DNA from: Condylostoma magnum
Lineage: Eukaryota > Ciliophora > Heterotrichea > Heterotrichida > Condylostomatidae
Length of the DNA: 64,000 bases
Assembly (NCBI GenBank): GCA_920105805.1
Contig: CAKKTI010000007.1
Location: 89,976-153,975, forward strand
Direction of reading: 5' to 3'
Position numbers and translations under genes: made by a program. Positions 11,348 to 23,731 of the stretch are shown piece by piece. Under the pieces are notes generated by a model, which was not told where the DNA came from, did no database searches, and was given only the letters and a program-made list of their open reading frames with translations. Each line of letters starts with the position of its first letter. Within the stretch, counting starts at the first letter, position 1.

Positions 11348-13129
11348 CTACATTAACACCCCATCATGGCTACTTACTTCAGTTGAATAATTAAACTTCA
11401 CATTATCCTTTATTAGTGATAAATCTGCAAACGGGTCGTGAAACTATCTAAACTCCTGCAAATCTTAAATATCATCTAATGACTCCTACGAATCAATAGA
11501 AGATATCATATCTCCCATTCCCTTTTCCCCTAAAACAGCGAAAAGTCTTGCATTATCCATAGCTCCAGTTCACGTATCACCTTTTCTTAGCTTCAGTTCA
11601 TTTAATCTCTCTAATTCCTCATAAGGTTCTTCTTTCCCTCTTATATTAGGATCAACTGGGCAATTTTCCTATAAGTGTCCTTTCTTCTTACAAGACGCGC
11701 AAAAACTGTTGATGCTTTTTAACTCTTTGAATTTAGTGCTTTATATGTTTTCACTAGCTACATGCTTACTTTTTATACAGCCAGGAGCTGAAACTTATGT
11801 TTTTCCACAACATCAGTATTAAGTACCACTTCACTATGATTTATGGACTTAGCATGACCAGTTGTAATTATTCTCCTCCGTATAAGGCTAACTACAATTT
11901 TTACATAAATTTGAATGAGAACCCAAATCTGAATTATGCCGTTTTAGATTGATTTAGACTCTAGAATAATCTTTGTACAAATTTGTTTATTATCGTTGAA
12001 GTTTTATAATGTCATGACGTAAATTTTACTTATGAGCTTGTAAGGATTAAGCATTTTCTGATAAGATTTTAATCGATCCTTTACGATGCTTACTGAGAGA
12101 TTGATGTGCGAATTATACCTGGGATAACATTTCATTTATTCGGGCATTTTGATCAAATATTGAAGCTCTGTTTTCTTATTATTTATTAGCTAGCTGTAGT
12201 TATAATAGAAAGTAGTCACTGTATTATTAGGACGGTTAGGCTATGCATTATGTTTAGGGTAATAAGTTATCTTCAATTAACCTTTTATTTGTGATTTGCT
12301 CTATTTAAGTTCTAAAACCTTCAAATTTGTCTACCATGATTCCATTTTCAACTTAAAAAAGTTATAACAATGATTCCTTTTTCTGTGTTTTATTGATAAG
12401 TTTATCATTTTCCAGTCTTTAAGCTATTAGGCATTCTTGCATGTAATTTATTCTATTTTAAGAGTTTTTTTGAAGTTCAAAGTACTTATCCTTTTAACTC
12501 TCCAATCATTTATGTCTTAGTGAATTACCAGCTTTATCAATTCTATTTTACCTTTAACTCTACAATTACTTCTATTCTTTTATATAATTGACTTTTTATT
12601 ATAACATAGTGCGCTCTGTATTCAATGACTCTTTAAACTATAAGCTATCTCTCAATTTCCCTTTAAATTATTGCAACTTTTCCCTAGTACAATTTATTTT
12701 ATTATAAACTTCCAAAGATTAAATCAGCTCTCCATACACAGTACCAGACAAAGCTTAAAACTACCTCATAATATCCTTACTTCCTTTCCCGTCAAAAACA
12801 GGTAAAACAAACTTCTTCACCACTGCTATCACTTGATCAATCTAAAACCTGGGTCTTTTCTGTGTAATATTAGACTGTGATTTTCTTAATACCTTTTTAG
12901 GCAAGGGAGGCCTATGTATACTACTGTTATCCCTTTCACTTTAAGTAGTGCTTGAGGACTTAGCCGACGGTAATCTCTTATAAAACAATTACTTCTTATG
13001 GTTTTTAATAATGATTCTACTGTTGTTCTGGGTATCCTAGTTCACCACTGGGGATATTGATCTATATTTTACACCGATTATCCTAGAAGAAGCCATACAA
13101 GGCGGAGTGAGATTTCTAGTTCCAGACAT
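11348..13129 (-). CDS. Coiled-coil protein with C-terminal Cys/His zinc clusters
   Basis: The protein has 593 residues. A basic Ser-rich N-terminus (MSGTRNLTPPCMASSRIIG) leads into a long coiled coil over roughly residues 120-400. Around residues 425-465 is a cluster beginning CKNCSQPYTEENN, then WSCQVHKSQW, YQCCG and APGC, a CxxC...CxxH...CC...PGC arrangement resembling CHORD-like zinc folds. It is followed by a zinc knuckle, CASCKKKGHLQENC (CX2CX4HX4C). The end is acidic. Zinc knuckles usually bind nucleic acid or proteins; the exact role is unknown. Stop TAG is followed by in-frame TAA. It begins 22 nt after the stop of the acidic protein upstream. Confidence 0.75.
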
Positions 13130-13151
13130 TTTAAATATTTGAAATTCTAAT

Positions 13152-13517
13152 TTACCCCCTAATCTTCTTCGCTGCCTCTAAAAACTGATCATCTGATATA
13201 TTTTACGCTCATTCCGGAGGATTTATACTGATTTTTGACATAGCCGACTTGATTTGATCTACTCTTTCATTACTTAGTTAAATTTCTTCTTCTTGAGTAA
13301 TTTGTGTATCAACTGGCTCAGATTCCTCCTCACTTTCAGAACTTGACATAAGAGCAGTGTACCCCTGCTCTACATCACTATCTGATTTTATTTCAGATTT
13401 TAACGTTTTTTCATAATCTGCCTATAACATCTTAAGCTAAATTTCTACAGCTGCGTCTACATCAACGTCGTCTAATTGATCTTTAAGAGTGTCTAGTATT
13501 ATATTTTCAGAATTCAT
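13152..13517 (-). CDS. Acidic hypothetical protein, 121 residues
   Basis: A short acidic protein: MNSENIILDTLKDQLDDVDV, then a Ser/Glu-rich patch (SSSESEEESEP) and a helical C-terminus (NERVDQIKSAMSKI; SDDQFLEAAKKIRG). No family recognised. I place the stop at TAA after KKIRG; the frame can continue to a TAA one base before the next ATG, which would leave no room for UTRs. Its start codon is 9 nt from that of the divergent CDPK-like gene. Confidence 0.5.
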
Positions 13518-13526
13518 TATATAAAA

Positions 13527-15086
13527 ATGGGGTGCTAGATATGCCGTAATGTTAAAGTATAAGAATGTTAGAATGATGAGGAAAAACTAAATATTATAAT
13601 AGAGGAATAACCTTCATCGTCAATTAATGTATCTCGAAGAGGTACCATCAAATCCAGAAAAGTAGTAAGAAGGGGCTCATCTGCAAGTATAAAAGTAAGA
13701 GCAAGTTAATTTATTAGACATAAAATCACTCCAATAAGCCAAGACTATATACTCGGAGAAAGAATAGGAGGTGGGAAGTTTGCCTCAATATATAAAGGTA
13801 TATATAAAGAAAACAGTTAAATCCGGGCTATTAAGAGCATACTGAAATCGAAGTTTACATTAGGAAGAGACTATGAATAAATGGCCCAAGAAGTACAAAT
13901 TCTTAAAAATCTAGATCACCCGAATGTAGTGAAATTACTTGAATTCTATGAAGACAATTTAAGAGTGCATTTAGTACTAGAATATGTACCAGGCGGACAG
14001 TTATTAGACTTTTTAACAAAGCAGCGTCAACTTCATGAGATACAAATAGCAGAGTTCATGAGATAGTTGCTAAGTGCAGTAACATATTGTCACAGTAGAG
14101 GAATAGTTCATAGAAATCTGAACCCCAGTCATATACTAATAGAAAACCAAAACGGTTCTTCAGTCATTAAAATCGTTGGATATGGCACATCTGTTTTTAT
14201 AAAGCCAGTTGGCAAGAGATTGGAAGATAAAAGCTAAAAGGCTGCCTTCTTAGCTCCGGAAACACTCAACTATGATTATGATAATAAATGCGATATATGA
14301 AGTGTAGGTATTATTATGTTTATGCTATTAACTGGAAAACTACCATTCGATGGTAGAAACGACCGTGAAATTGCCACTAGGATAAAAAAAGGAGAAATGG
14401 ATAATTAAATACCAGAATTAAAAACGATAAGCAACGAGGCAAAAAGGCTTATTTCAGCAATGCTTGCTTAGGATCCAGTAAAACGGCCCTAAGCACAAGA
14501 ACTACTAGAATACCCCTGATTCTAGCTATACAGCTCTAATGAAAGCTCACCTGTAAATTTTAACCTAAATGTTATTAACAACCTTCAGTAGTTCCACTCA
14601 GCCTAAAAGCTACAACAGGCAGTTCTTAGCTTTATATCAAACTACTGTCTTTCCTAAGAACTAAAAAAACACTTGACAGACTGTTTTATGCAGATGGATA
14701 CCAACGGGGATGGATTTCTAAGTAGAGAGGAGCTTCTAGAGTAATACCTACGCACTAATCCTCCCCAAGAAGCCCTGAAACTAGTAGATGAGATAATGGA
14801 GCAAGTTGATGCGGATAATAACGGAGTCATTGATTACTCAGAGTTCCTGATGGCTGCTACTAGGAAAGATGTACTGCTAGCATCGGAGAACTTAGAATCT
14901 GCTTTCAAGGTCTTCGACATTGACGGAAATGGAACTATCACAGCCGATGAGTTGAGGGGAATTTTAGGCGAGAATGATGACTAAGAGGATTGCACGTGGC
15001 ATGAGTTGATAAGCATGGCCGATAAGGATGGAAACGGAGAAATTGATTTGAGAGAGTTCAAGGAAATGATGTTGAGGTTTTTATAG
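13527..15086 (+). CDS. CDPK-type protein with a degenerate kinase domain
   Basis: The protein has 519 residues laid out as a calcium-dependent protein kinase: MGCQIC lipid-type N-terminus, kinase domain at about 75-335, autoinhibitory junction, then four EF-hands (DTNGDGFLSREE, DADNNGVIDYSE, DIDGNGTITADE, DKDGNGEIDLRE). The Gly loop (GERIGGGKFAS) and the AIK lysine are kept, as are APE and DIWSVG (Trp as TGA). But the catalytic HRD is HRN (14109-14117) and the metal-binding DFG is GYG (14178-14186). It therefore should not catalyse phosphotransfer in the usual way and probably acts as a calcium-sensing scaffold or allosteric partner. Stop TAG, 31 nt before the next gene. Confidence 0.92.
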
Positions 15087-15117
15087 ATATTTAATATAAT
15101 AAATAAGTGTAGTCAAT

Positions 15118-16404
15118 ATGAGAAAGCGAAGTGTTTTAACTGATCCGGAGTATGATAGGATTTCTTAGGATTCTTTTAGGAAAAAGGTTTCCGAGGTGCA
15201 GAAGCTCAGTGACTATGCATAGAATTTGTATATGAATGTTTAAATTAATAGAGAGCTGCTTTTTGATATAATCAAAAACAAAAAGGAAGATGAGGATCAC
15301 ATTTTAACACCTTAGATTATGGATTATTTAGGCAAGTAGAAACAAATGCTTGAAGATAGGCTAAGGGATGTTGTTATTGAAAAACTTGATGCAAAAAACA
15401 AAGCGTAGGAAAGTAGAAGGATTATTGATGAGTCGTCTAGCAAGGAAGCTGAAATTATTGAGTAATATGACAAAAAGTATGATGATATGTTGAAAGTATC
15501 TGAGTAGATGGAAAATTAGATATATGATTTGTAGGAATAAAACCAAGAGTTTGAAAAATATTCAGAATAACTTGACAGGCTTTAAGATTAGTTTTTGCCG
15601 CCTAGTTAGATTAAGAAGTAATTATAGTAAAAATAAGAAATTATACAGAAAATATCAGCAAGGCTGTCAAAAGAAACTTCTAAAATTGATATGGAAAACG
15701 AAGATTTAGAATTAACTATCAGAGGTCTTCATGAAAATTATGTAACTGTGGTAAAATAATTACAGTAAAATTGCAGAAAAATTAGTCTATAGAAATTAAT
15801 TCAAACTCCTAAGGTTAATGTATCTTTTGATGAGTTTTGAGAGGAGTATTAAGAAAACAGTTGAATTGAAGAGAGCAAGAATCATTCTCATTTGAAAAAG
15901 AATAAAGTAAAATCCTTAGACTCAAAAATGCTAATTAAAGAAAAACCTAAAGAGTCAGTAAGCTTAAAACTATAAGAAACTTATGTGAAATTAGAAACAT
16001 TAGTCTAAGAGCTATCAAATTCCTAAAGGCTAAACCAACTGCAGAAAAATGACTAATACATTCTACAAGAAGCTCTAGAGGTTAGTTCTAGAAAAGAACA
16101 GGCACTAAAAAGCCGCTTATAATAAATAGAGACTTAACCAATTCCCGTAACAGCCAGAATTGTTCCATAGAAAAAGCTTCGACATAAGCGCAGTGCTTCT
16201 AATCCCTTGGACTACGGAAAGCACGCTCCTTAAAAGGTTCCAATTGGTATAGAAAGAGAAGACTCACTGGATAATATATCAATTATATAAGGCATACAAG
16301 GAAGAGTTAGTATATAGGATCAGTCAAATCTTCCAAGTTTTATAGCTCATATGGACAAGGAAGAGTTTATGGGTGAAAGTTTTGCAATGGAATCATTTTT
16401 TTAG
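15118..16404 (+). CDS. Coiled-coil protein, 428 residues
   Basis: No family recognised. The first 230 residues form a long coiled coil (NRELLFDIIKNKKEDEDH; DMLKVSEQMENQIYDLQEQN). After it there is a short conserved-looking block around SFDEFWEEYQENSW (Trp as TGA), a second coiled coil, and a basic Ser-rich tail (PQKKLRHKRSASNPLDYGKH). Stop is TAG 16402-16404, only 5 nt from the stop of the convergent TOG gene, with an in-frame TAA 6 nt later. A cytoskeletal role is possible but unproven. Confidence 0.65.
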
Positions 16405-16409
16405 AATAA

Positions 16410-19400
16410 CTAATTCATATTTAAAATACGGTTGCTAGCATCACGGAGGTCTTTAAGTCTTTCAGATATTTGAGTCACTGTTTGAGGGGGATTTTAGTTG
16501 AGATAATCGGCTATTTACTGTTATTATGCCTAATCACATTCATTTATATAATGCTATACTTGCTCAATGTTGTCATTATATATAGTTTTGAGTCTTAGAG
16601 CTTCTAAAGTAAAATTCTTATGCAAATTCGCAAAAATTGGACCGATTAGTTCGGCTTTTGGGAGTTTTTTCTGCATTGAGGAAATTCAGAGGTCTAGACT
16701 TCTATTAGATGCTGGTATTTGCATGAGAATAAAAGGAAGATTTTCACCTGAGTATTTGTATAACTGATAGAGGATTAGCTGGAGAATCTTAATAGTCAGA
16801 ATATCTTAAGTTTATTTACTAAATTCATTAATCTGTTAAAGCATGTATTGAGCTTGGAATTAATGCATATAGAATTTCATTGATTTGCTGATTTTAGATA
16901 AGCATTTGAAGATAATTTGATTTTATAGGTGATTTTAAGATTATTATAGGAATTATAGCAGTGTTATAACCAGAATTTATTTGTTTTGTGTATCGAGGAT
17001 AAAGTTAATTAAAAAATTAAGTTCATTTAGTACATTTTGCACATTTATATCTAAGAAATTGTCTAAATCTGGATTTTATAGCATTATAATCAATTTATTC
17101 AGGTATAGGCTAAGTTATTAACTACTTAATTGAATCTGATTTCTGTATATGATTTTAACTATAGCTTTAATTACATCAGCAATAAGCTAATAATCATTTT
17201 ACTTAAATGAGTTTTCTAGAATTACAACTAGTTAGTTTACAGGTAGAATGCTATCACTGAGTAGATTATCATCTTTTAACATTTGCTCCAATCCTTAAAT
17301 CTAAACAATAAAATTTTCACTTTATAACTAATTGAAGTAGTTTACTTTTTCTCGTGTTCTTATCGGGATTACTTAGGAGTCAAATTTCCTCTCAAGCATT
17401 TACCTTGTACTTGCATTAATTTTAGGAATAAACTCTCAAATTTATTATCCTATGATCTTAAAAGCCTATTGTAAAATTTAGATTGTTTCTAGTTTTATGC
17501 CTGCATCTTGATTTAATATGTACTAAGCAATGCTTTACAAGTCAATTGATTCTAATCCGTATTACTGTATAGATTATTCAAGTATTTACAATATGCTAAT
17601 CTTACCTTTATTGGAAAGCTGATTCATAGATCTTATTAAGGTTTGATTTAGTATATTTCTATCGAAAAATTGATTTAGTATGCTTATTATGTTTTTTACT
17701 TATGAAATATAATCATCTTAGCTTATTTTTAGAAGTATTTTAGGCAAAAATATTGAAGCTTGCTACTAAGTTAATTAATACCCTTGTTGATTTAATTTTT
17801 CAAGTATTTGGTAGATTAATTCGATTGAAACCCTAGTAAAAGTTTGTTAATCTCCAATTTTCTTAGTGATCCAATTAAAAATAGAATCTAAATTATCACA
17901 TAGCTCTTATATACCAAGGCTTCTTATCATTCTTATAGTACTTTGATTGTTTCTATACTCAAAACTATTAATAGTGCTTTTAAGTTAATTTGTTATAGCG
18001 TTTTGATTCTATCTTACAATAGGCTTAGGTGCTTGAAACTCTACCCCAGGCATTATTGACTAAATTTCATACTTAGACAATGCCTCTTTTATTTGCAATA
18101 ATTACGCTTTATTAAAATCTTACGATTACCTTAGTAAAAATTTACTTCCAACCTAGTCAATATAATGGCTAATGATTAGCTCAGCAGAGCACCTAATAAC
18201 ATGTGATCTGTCCAACATACAACTGAGTAAATTTAAGCTAAAATCTTTAAATTACTCAGCTGATATATCTGATATATTTTCATTAATTCAATCCAGTATA
18301 GCCTTTCTCTATTCCTAAGAATCTTTGCTTAATAGATTCTTCAATTAACTTATCACCTACTCTTTCCCTCCATTAGCAGCTCATTGGTTAAAATTATCAA
18401 TTGCAGCTTATCTTAACGGTTAACTTTTATCTGATAAATTTCCTGCTGTTTTTGCAATAACTCCATTAGCATATGGTTTGCATTCGTCCCCCAGGGCTAC
18501 AGCTAGCTTTTTCAATATTTGCAAGGTTATTCTGATTAAAGCTTTGTTAGGATCGTCTAATCTTAGTTTTAAAGCTTTGAATAATCCTACTAAATTAGCA
18601 CCGGATATATTAGTTTTGTATTGATCTAGTAATTATGATATTTAATCTAATGATTATTTACGTAATTTTCAGTTTGGGTTACTTAGTTATTTCAATTATT
18701 AGTTAGAGATCTATTAGGATAGTGGAAACTTATCAAATGATTGCTGTATTGGCTCTTTAGTTTATTTAAAGCTTTGTTATTCTTGTACGTTTATTTTTGC
18801 AAAATCTTATTAAAGAGCTTTTAGGACATTTTAAGGCAAGTCTTGTATATTATTGTAAATTGCTTCACCGATTTAAGAGTAAATTGTCATTAATAGGTCT
18901 TTTCCTGCGTTTTTGACTAATGTATTAGTATTAGTGACTTATTATTTTGCGTAGTCTACCACTTGCTTTCCATTTACTGTGCTGATTCCGTATATTTAGA
19001 CTATGTTTTTAATGCAAATAAGTGAGTTTTAAAGGACCTTGGGCTTATTACACTTTTTCAACTAGTTTATGATCTAACTTATTACATATGAGGGACTGAT
19101 TTAATCACTCATTAAATTAATACACTCCTATCATTAATTCAACAATTTAGCCTCACCTACCTTTTATAGAGAATTACTATCAATAAAAACATCAGCTAAC
19201 TACTTACTCATCATTTATTTTTAGCAAATGCTTTCAATTAGTTATAAGACAGCTTGAAAAATGTTTAGATTGTTATCATTTCAATTTTTACAACTGAATT
19301 TTATCAATTTGATACTGGCTGTTATTACTTCATTAGGAATTTATTAATTCTAGATATGTTAATTTAGCTTTTAAATTACTTCTAGACGTTCTTTTCATTA

Positions 19401-20210
19401 ATTTTTTGGGTTAAGTTCTGGTATAATAAAGCATAGAGAACTTGATTTCAGTAAAGAAACAGTGTCTCCTAGCTAATCAGTATAATTTGTATCTTGCTTC
19501 TTTTTCTGAACAACAGGATTTTACTATTATTAAGGTTTTACAATTTCCTCATTCACTTCATTATCGAGAGATTTAATAACCAATGCTGCCTACTCTCTAA
19601 CTTATCCTTATTAATCCTAGGATAACTTTTATGCTAGATTTTTCACAAATTGCTTTTACTTACAATTAAACTCCTATAATTTCAATCATTCAAGTATGAA
19701 AATTTTAGTTTAAGGAACTTTTCCTTAACAAATCTTCTAAACATACTCTAAAAAGGAATCAACTCCTATGACTTTTAAAAACGAATCAAATTACTCGACT
19801 GCAGCAGCAGTGAATTTTCTATCTTTGAATCTTCCTTAAATGGATTACAGCATATCTCTTAAATTATCATAAAATTACCCCTATAAAATATCACAAAGAA
19901 CTCCGGTCGCTTATAAGGCGGCTATTGCCACCATAATATTGCTATCACCTAATAATTTTTTAACCATCTGGCTTATTTCCTACAAATCATACTAAGCATC
20001 TTGTTTTTGCACGTATTATTAAAGCTAAATCATAGCTTCTTTTCTTTCTTATCATTTTTTAGAATTCAAAATATGCATAATAGTTTATTCATTAAATCTT
20101 ATATTGTTGAAGTTAATTGAGTTATTGATTTAAGGTTACTGCATTAAGCTTTGATCTTCTGGAATTATGTAATTATTTAGTCCGCTGACTGGCATATCAT
20201 CAATATCCAT
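16410..20210 (-). CDS. XMAP215/ch-TOG family microtubule polymerase (TOG array)
   Basis: The protein has 1266 residues made of TOG arrays, each of about six HEAT repeats. TOG starts are visible: ILNSKKWQERKEAMIQLQQY near residue 42, and NPKNQWKERLEVIQKLNQHI further on. A later domain has DNLDSIFNWITKKIG and LEKLNQQGYQLTQQQASIFL, which matches the TOG4-type element of this family (EGYQLxxxEASxFLP). Such proteins bind tubulin dimers and speed growth of microtubule plus ends at spindle, cortex and basal bodies. Start is ATG (MDIDDMPVSG), 17 nt from the divergent ODA gene. The frame is kept for 3.8 kb with no intron. Confidence 0.9.
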
Positions 20211-20227
20211 TTTTGAAATTTGTAAAA

Positions 20228-21667
20228 ATGTAAGTTAGGGAGTCTCCGTCAGACTATAGTGTTAACAAAAAGATCAGAATATACCGGGAATAAGAGCTGA
20301 TAAGGATTCAAAAATTGATAGAATAGGCAACTACTAAGTATGAATAGGAAAAATAACAAGGACTTATATTGGATGATTAGATATAGTCACTTTAAGTTGA
20401 ATTAAAGGACTAGAAAGAAGGAATACTTGATAAAAAGAGTAGTGTTAAAAATAAAGCAAATATTAAGCATATTTAAAAGACAATTAAGCACTTTAATAGG
20501 TAATTTAATGTCATTTAGTCTTAGAATTAAAGTATTAAAAGTTAGATTGATAAGCACAGAAGGGAAAGCATGAATAAGAGAAACGCTTTATTAGGGCTAA
20601 ATGATGATATATGAACCAATGTGTAAAATGTATAGCGATAGTATTCAGTAAGAAAAAGAGTAAGAGGATTGTCTGATTTAACTGATATCAAAGCAGATTA
20701 ACTAAGAAATAAGACTGTTTAGTCTAGAAGATCCATGAATACTCAATTATAAAAAATAGTAGTAAGTGTTATTCAGACTGAAGTTAAATAAATTGACTTA
20801 ACCGAAGAAAGAAGGGAGATTATGAAAAAAGCAGTTATAAATAAGAAAAATAAACACTTAAAAGACATTGTTGAAGGAACTAAAATACAGAAAATATTGC
20901 TTAGTAAGTGAGCATAGAAAACGAAAGATAAGAAAAAGTAACTTATTTTGTATAAAAAGTATGTTTTTAATCTAGAATAATCATTTTTAGGGATATAAGA
21001 AGCTAGTGGAGTTTCAAGCTTAAATGAAATCGTCGTAAGTTTCATAAAATCTTAAAATTAGCTAAACAGTTTCCATATGTTAAAACACTAAATAAAACAA
21101 GAAATTAGTTAAGAGAGATAAACTAATGAAATGATCAAATAAGCAATTTATAATCACTTGAACATTAGTGATTCATTAGAACAGCAAAATGATAGTATCT
21201 TAAAAAAATATAAGGACTAAATTCATAGTATATAAGGACGACAGTAAATAATAAGAGATAAAATGAATAAATTTGATAATTTTAATACAGAAATTAAATA
21301 ATTTATCGAAAGAATCGTTTATATTACTAATTTTCCAGGGAAGATAAAAAATGAAAGATTAAGCTTCGAAGAAATTACTATGGTTTTATATTCTATTGAG
21401 GATTTTATACACAAACTAGCTTAAAATAGCTCATACAATGCAAGCACAGATCTATCATCAATACTTAGATTAAGCCGAATTAAAAGTTTTAAATAGCCAA
21501 AGATTTAAAGTCTGATGGAAATCGATTACTAAGACTTACATTTTGATGATAAATAGCCTTTAACCTTAGAATAAATGAAGTAATAGGCAAATTACATTTT
21601 AAAGAATCCTTCCTAGTATATAAAACGAGGCTCAAGAGTACTTCGATTGTTTAGTCCTGTTAAATAA
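20228..21667 (+). CDS. Outer dynein arm docking complex coiled-coil protein (CCDC63/CCDC114/ODA1-like)
   Basis: The protein has 479 residues, coiled coil over most of its length. The diagnostic piece is near residues 262-300: LGIQEASGVSSLNEIVVSFI followed by NSFHMLKHQIKQEISQ, which mirrors the family pattern I-x-E-A-[ST]-G-V-x-x-x-x-E-[LI]-V-x-x-F and the following N-x-x-L-F-x-x-[IV]-N helix. These proteins form the docking complex that fixes outer dynein arms on ciliary doublets. Many Gln are TAA/TAG. Divergent start from the TOG gene is 17 nt away. Tail is basic (YIKRGSRVLRLFSPVK). Confidence 0.8.
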
Positions 21668-21686
21668 TTTTAATACATTTAAAAAT

Positions 21687-22832
21687 ATGCGTAGATTCTT
21701 TAGCGTTATATCCTAGTAAATAAAATAGTTAAAACAGAGATAATTGCTAGATAAAGATCTAAGGAAAATTAACTGCTTTATGAAAGGTTATAAGAATCAA
21801 TTTGGCAAAAATCATGAATTAATTTCAGTTTAATTAGCAAAAGAACGCATTTAATCTTCTAATAAAGCAGAGATTGATACATAAGCAGTTAATTAATTAT
21901 GCTTTGGTAATAGTTTTAGAGAAGATATTATAGCTAGTGTACCTACCTAAGGATCATCAGAAGCGCTGAGTTTGGCCTTCAAATTTATACAGAAATTTTA
22001 CGAAGGAGAACATAATGTTATTTTAGCTAATCCTTATAGATATTACTACGACTGCCTTATAAATTATTATGGTTTTAACTCAATTGCAATAGAAACACTC
22101 AATGATTTTTAAGAATTTGATATTGATTACTTCATATATTATTTAAATAAGTAACCAAAGGGATCTATTTTACTAATGGAGCTAAATTCCTAAGAGCCAG
22201 GAGGAATTAATCCAAATTTAAATGAATGAGAGTAAATAATTGATAAGTGCATCACAAAATAAAACTTAATACTGTTAGAATCAAAGTAATAAGGGTTGAT
22301 AAGTGGCAATATGGAAAAAGATGCTAGGATCGTAAAAATGCTAATAGAGGAAGGTTGTTACTTTATATTAGCAAACAGTCCTTGACTAAATATTCCTGGG
22401 GAGAGATTAGGTAATTTATTAGTTAATTGTAATGACTCCATAGTAAAACAACGAGTTTAATCCCAGCTAGAATTCCTTTAATACTCATAATTCCCTACTT
22501 ACGGGTGATAAATTGTATAAGAAATAGTTTAAAATAATGATTTATTGCTTGAATACAAACTTGAAATTTAACAGATCAGTTAAAGATTAGAAAATACAAG
22601 AAACAAATTAGTACAGTAACTAAATAAGAAGACTGCAAGGAATAAATGAAACTTTATTTTGTAATAACAAGGACTATACAGTTATTTAGATTTAAACTAA
22701 AGAATAGCAACAACTCTAGCAAGGAGACATATTTACATGCATCCATAAGGTTTTATAAACCTATCTGCATTGAATGATAATAATTTAACATATTTTACAA
22801 GTTCAGTAGCATCTATTACGGTTAAAAGATAG
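21687..22832 (+). CDS. Aspartate-aminotransferase-like protein lacking the PLP lysine
   Basis: The protein has 381 residues with the whole class I aspartate aminotransferase layout: VPTQGSSEALSLAFKFI (cofactor phosphate loop region), ILANPYRYYYDCL, a degraded NPTG site (ELNSQEPGGINP), the usual D-x-A-Y-Q-G-F site as ESKQQGL, and the end region QGLYSYLDLN ... IYMHPQGFINLSALN. The Schiff-base lysine of the S-x-x-K-x-x-GLYGER motif is replaced: NSPWLNIPGERLG has Pro at that position (codon 22380-22382). Asn and Asp cofactor contacts are also changed. It is therefore predicted to be inactive as an aminotransferase and may be structural. The frame and length remain intact, so it is not an obvious pseudogene. 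Confidence 0.82.
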
Positions 22833-22840
22833 TTAATATT

Positions 22841-23584
22841 TCAGTAAACTAATTTCAACATTGTAAAAAAGCCTGACATCTTTCTTCTGTATATCAACTT
22901 TTCTATTCTTGAATGCAGAATTTTGTACATAATCTAACTATTTTTGCTAGTTTTTGGATACTCAAACACGAAAGAATCATCAAGAATATTTTCCTAGTTT
23001 TCAATTCTGCTAACCCCAAAATACTAAGAATTGTCATGTATTACACTTCCTAATTCTGGAGTTTAAGTATTGTCCATTATACTAAAATTAAAAGTAATAG
23101 ACTACCCTAAGCTTTATTTCTACTTATTCTAGTATTTTTATTACATTTAATACAGAAATCTAGGAGAGATACTGTCTTAAGTAGAGCTAGTAAGCATCTA
23201 TAGACCTTAATACCCACAATCATTGCACTGACAAAACCCAAACAACTCTTTATCCTCTGTATATGCCATAATTTCAGTAAGTGCAATATCTTTTCTTCGT
23301 CTAAAGATTTTGCTAATTTTAATCAGCCCAATTTCCTTTCTTTTATCATCCCTTACACTGGTCTTTCCTCCCTCTTCAATCTACTCAAACATCGACAAAT
23401 TTCTATGAGAAATTTACGAATGATTCTACCTGATATTCAGCTAAGTATTATTTTTAAAATTCTCTCTCTCTATCCCAGCCCCTGTCACCTTAGTATTACT
23501 CAACAACTTATTCACTCTCTACAAAAAACTCTGAGGAAGTCCCTTTGAGCTCTTCCCTTCACTCATATTTCTAAACACAGACAT
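22841..23584 (-). CDS. Hypothetical protein with a CxCxxC motif, 247 residues
   Basis: No family recognised. The N-terminal third is basic and Ser-rich (MSVFRNMSEGKSSKGLPQSF). A middle segment reads KIFRRRKDIALTEIMAYTED, then FGFCQCNDCGYQG, a compact Cys cluster that could bind zinc. The C-terminal part has acidic and aromatic residues (NILDDSFVFEYPK) and a basic end. Stop TGA lies 8 nt from the convergent aminotransferase-like stop. Confidence 0.55.
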
Positions 23585-23731
23585 AATTTAAATTTCTAAC
23601 AATATTCTATAACTAATTTTTCTTATAATTTTCCCTGAACCTCAGAATCCTCTTCTAATTAAAATAATCTTCCAAAACCTTCCACCATCTTAACCTACAG
23701 GCTCCTAGTTTTAGTAAAAGCCTGATTAGAC

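Noticed and set aside
13131-13151. TAA one base before the ATG at 13129 as the stop of the acidic protein
   Set aside because: It would leave no room for any UTR; an earlier in-frame TAA at 13152 gives spacing like other genes.
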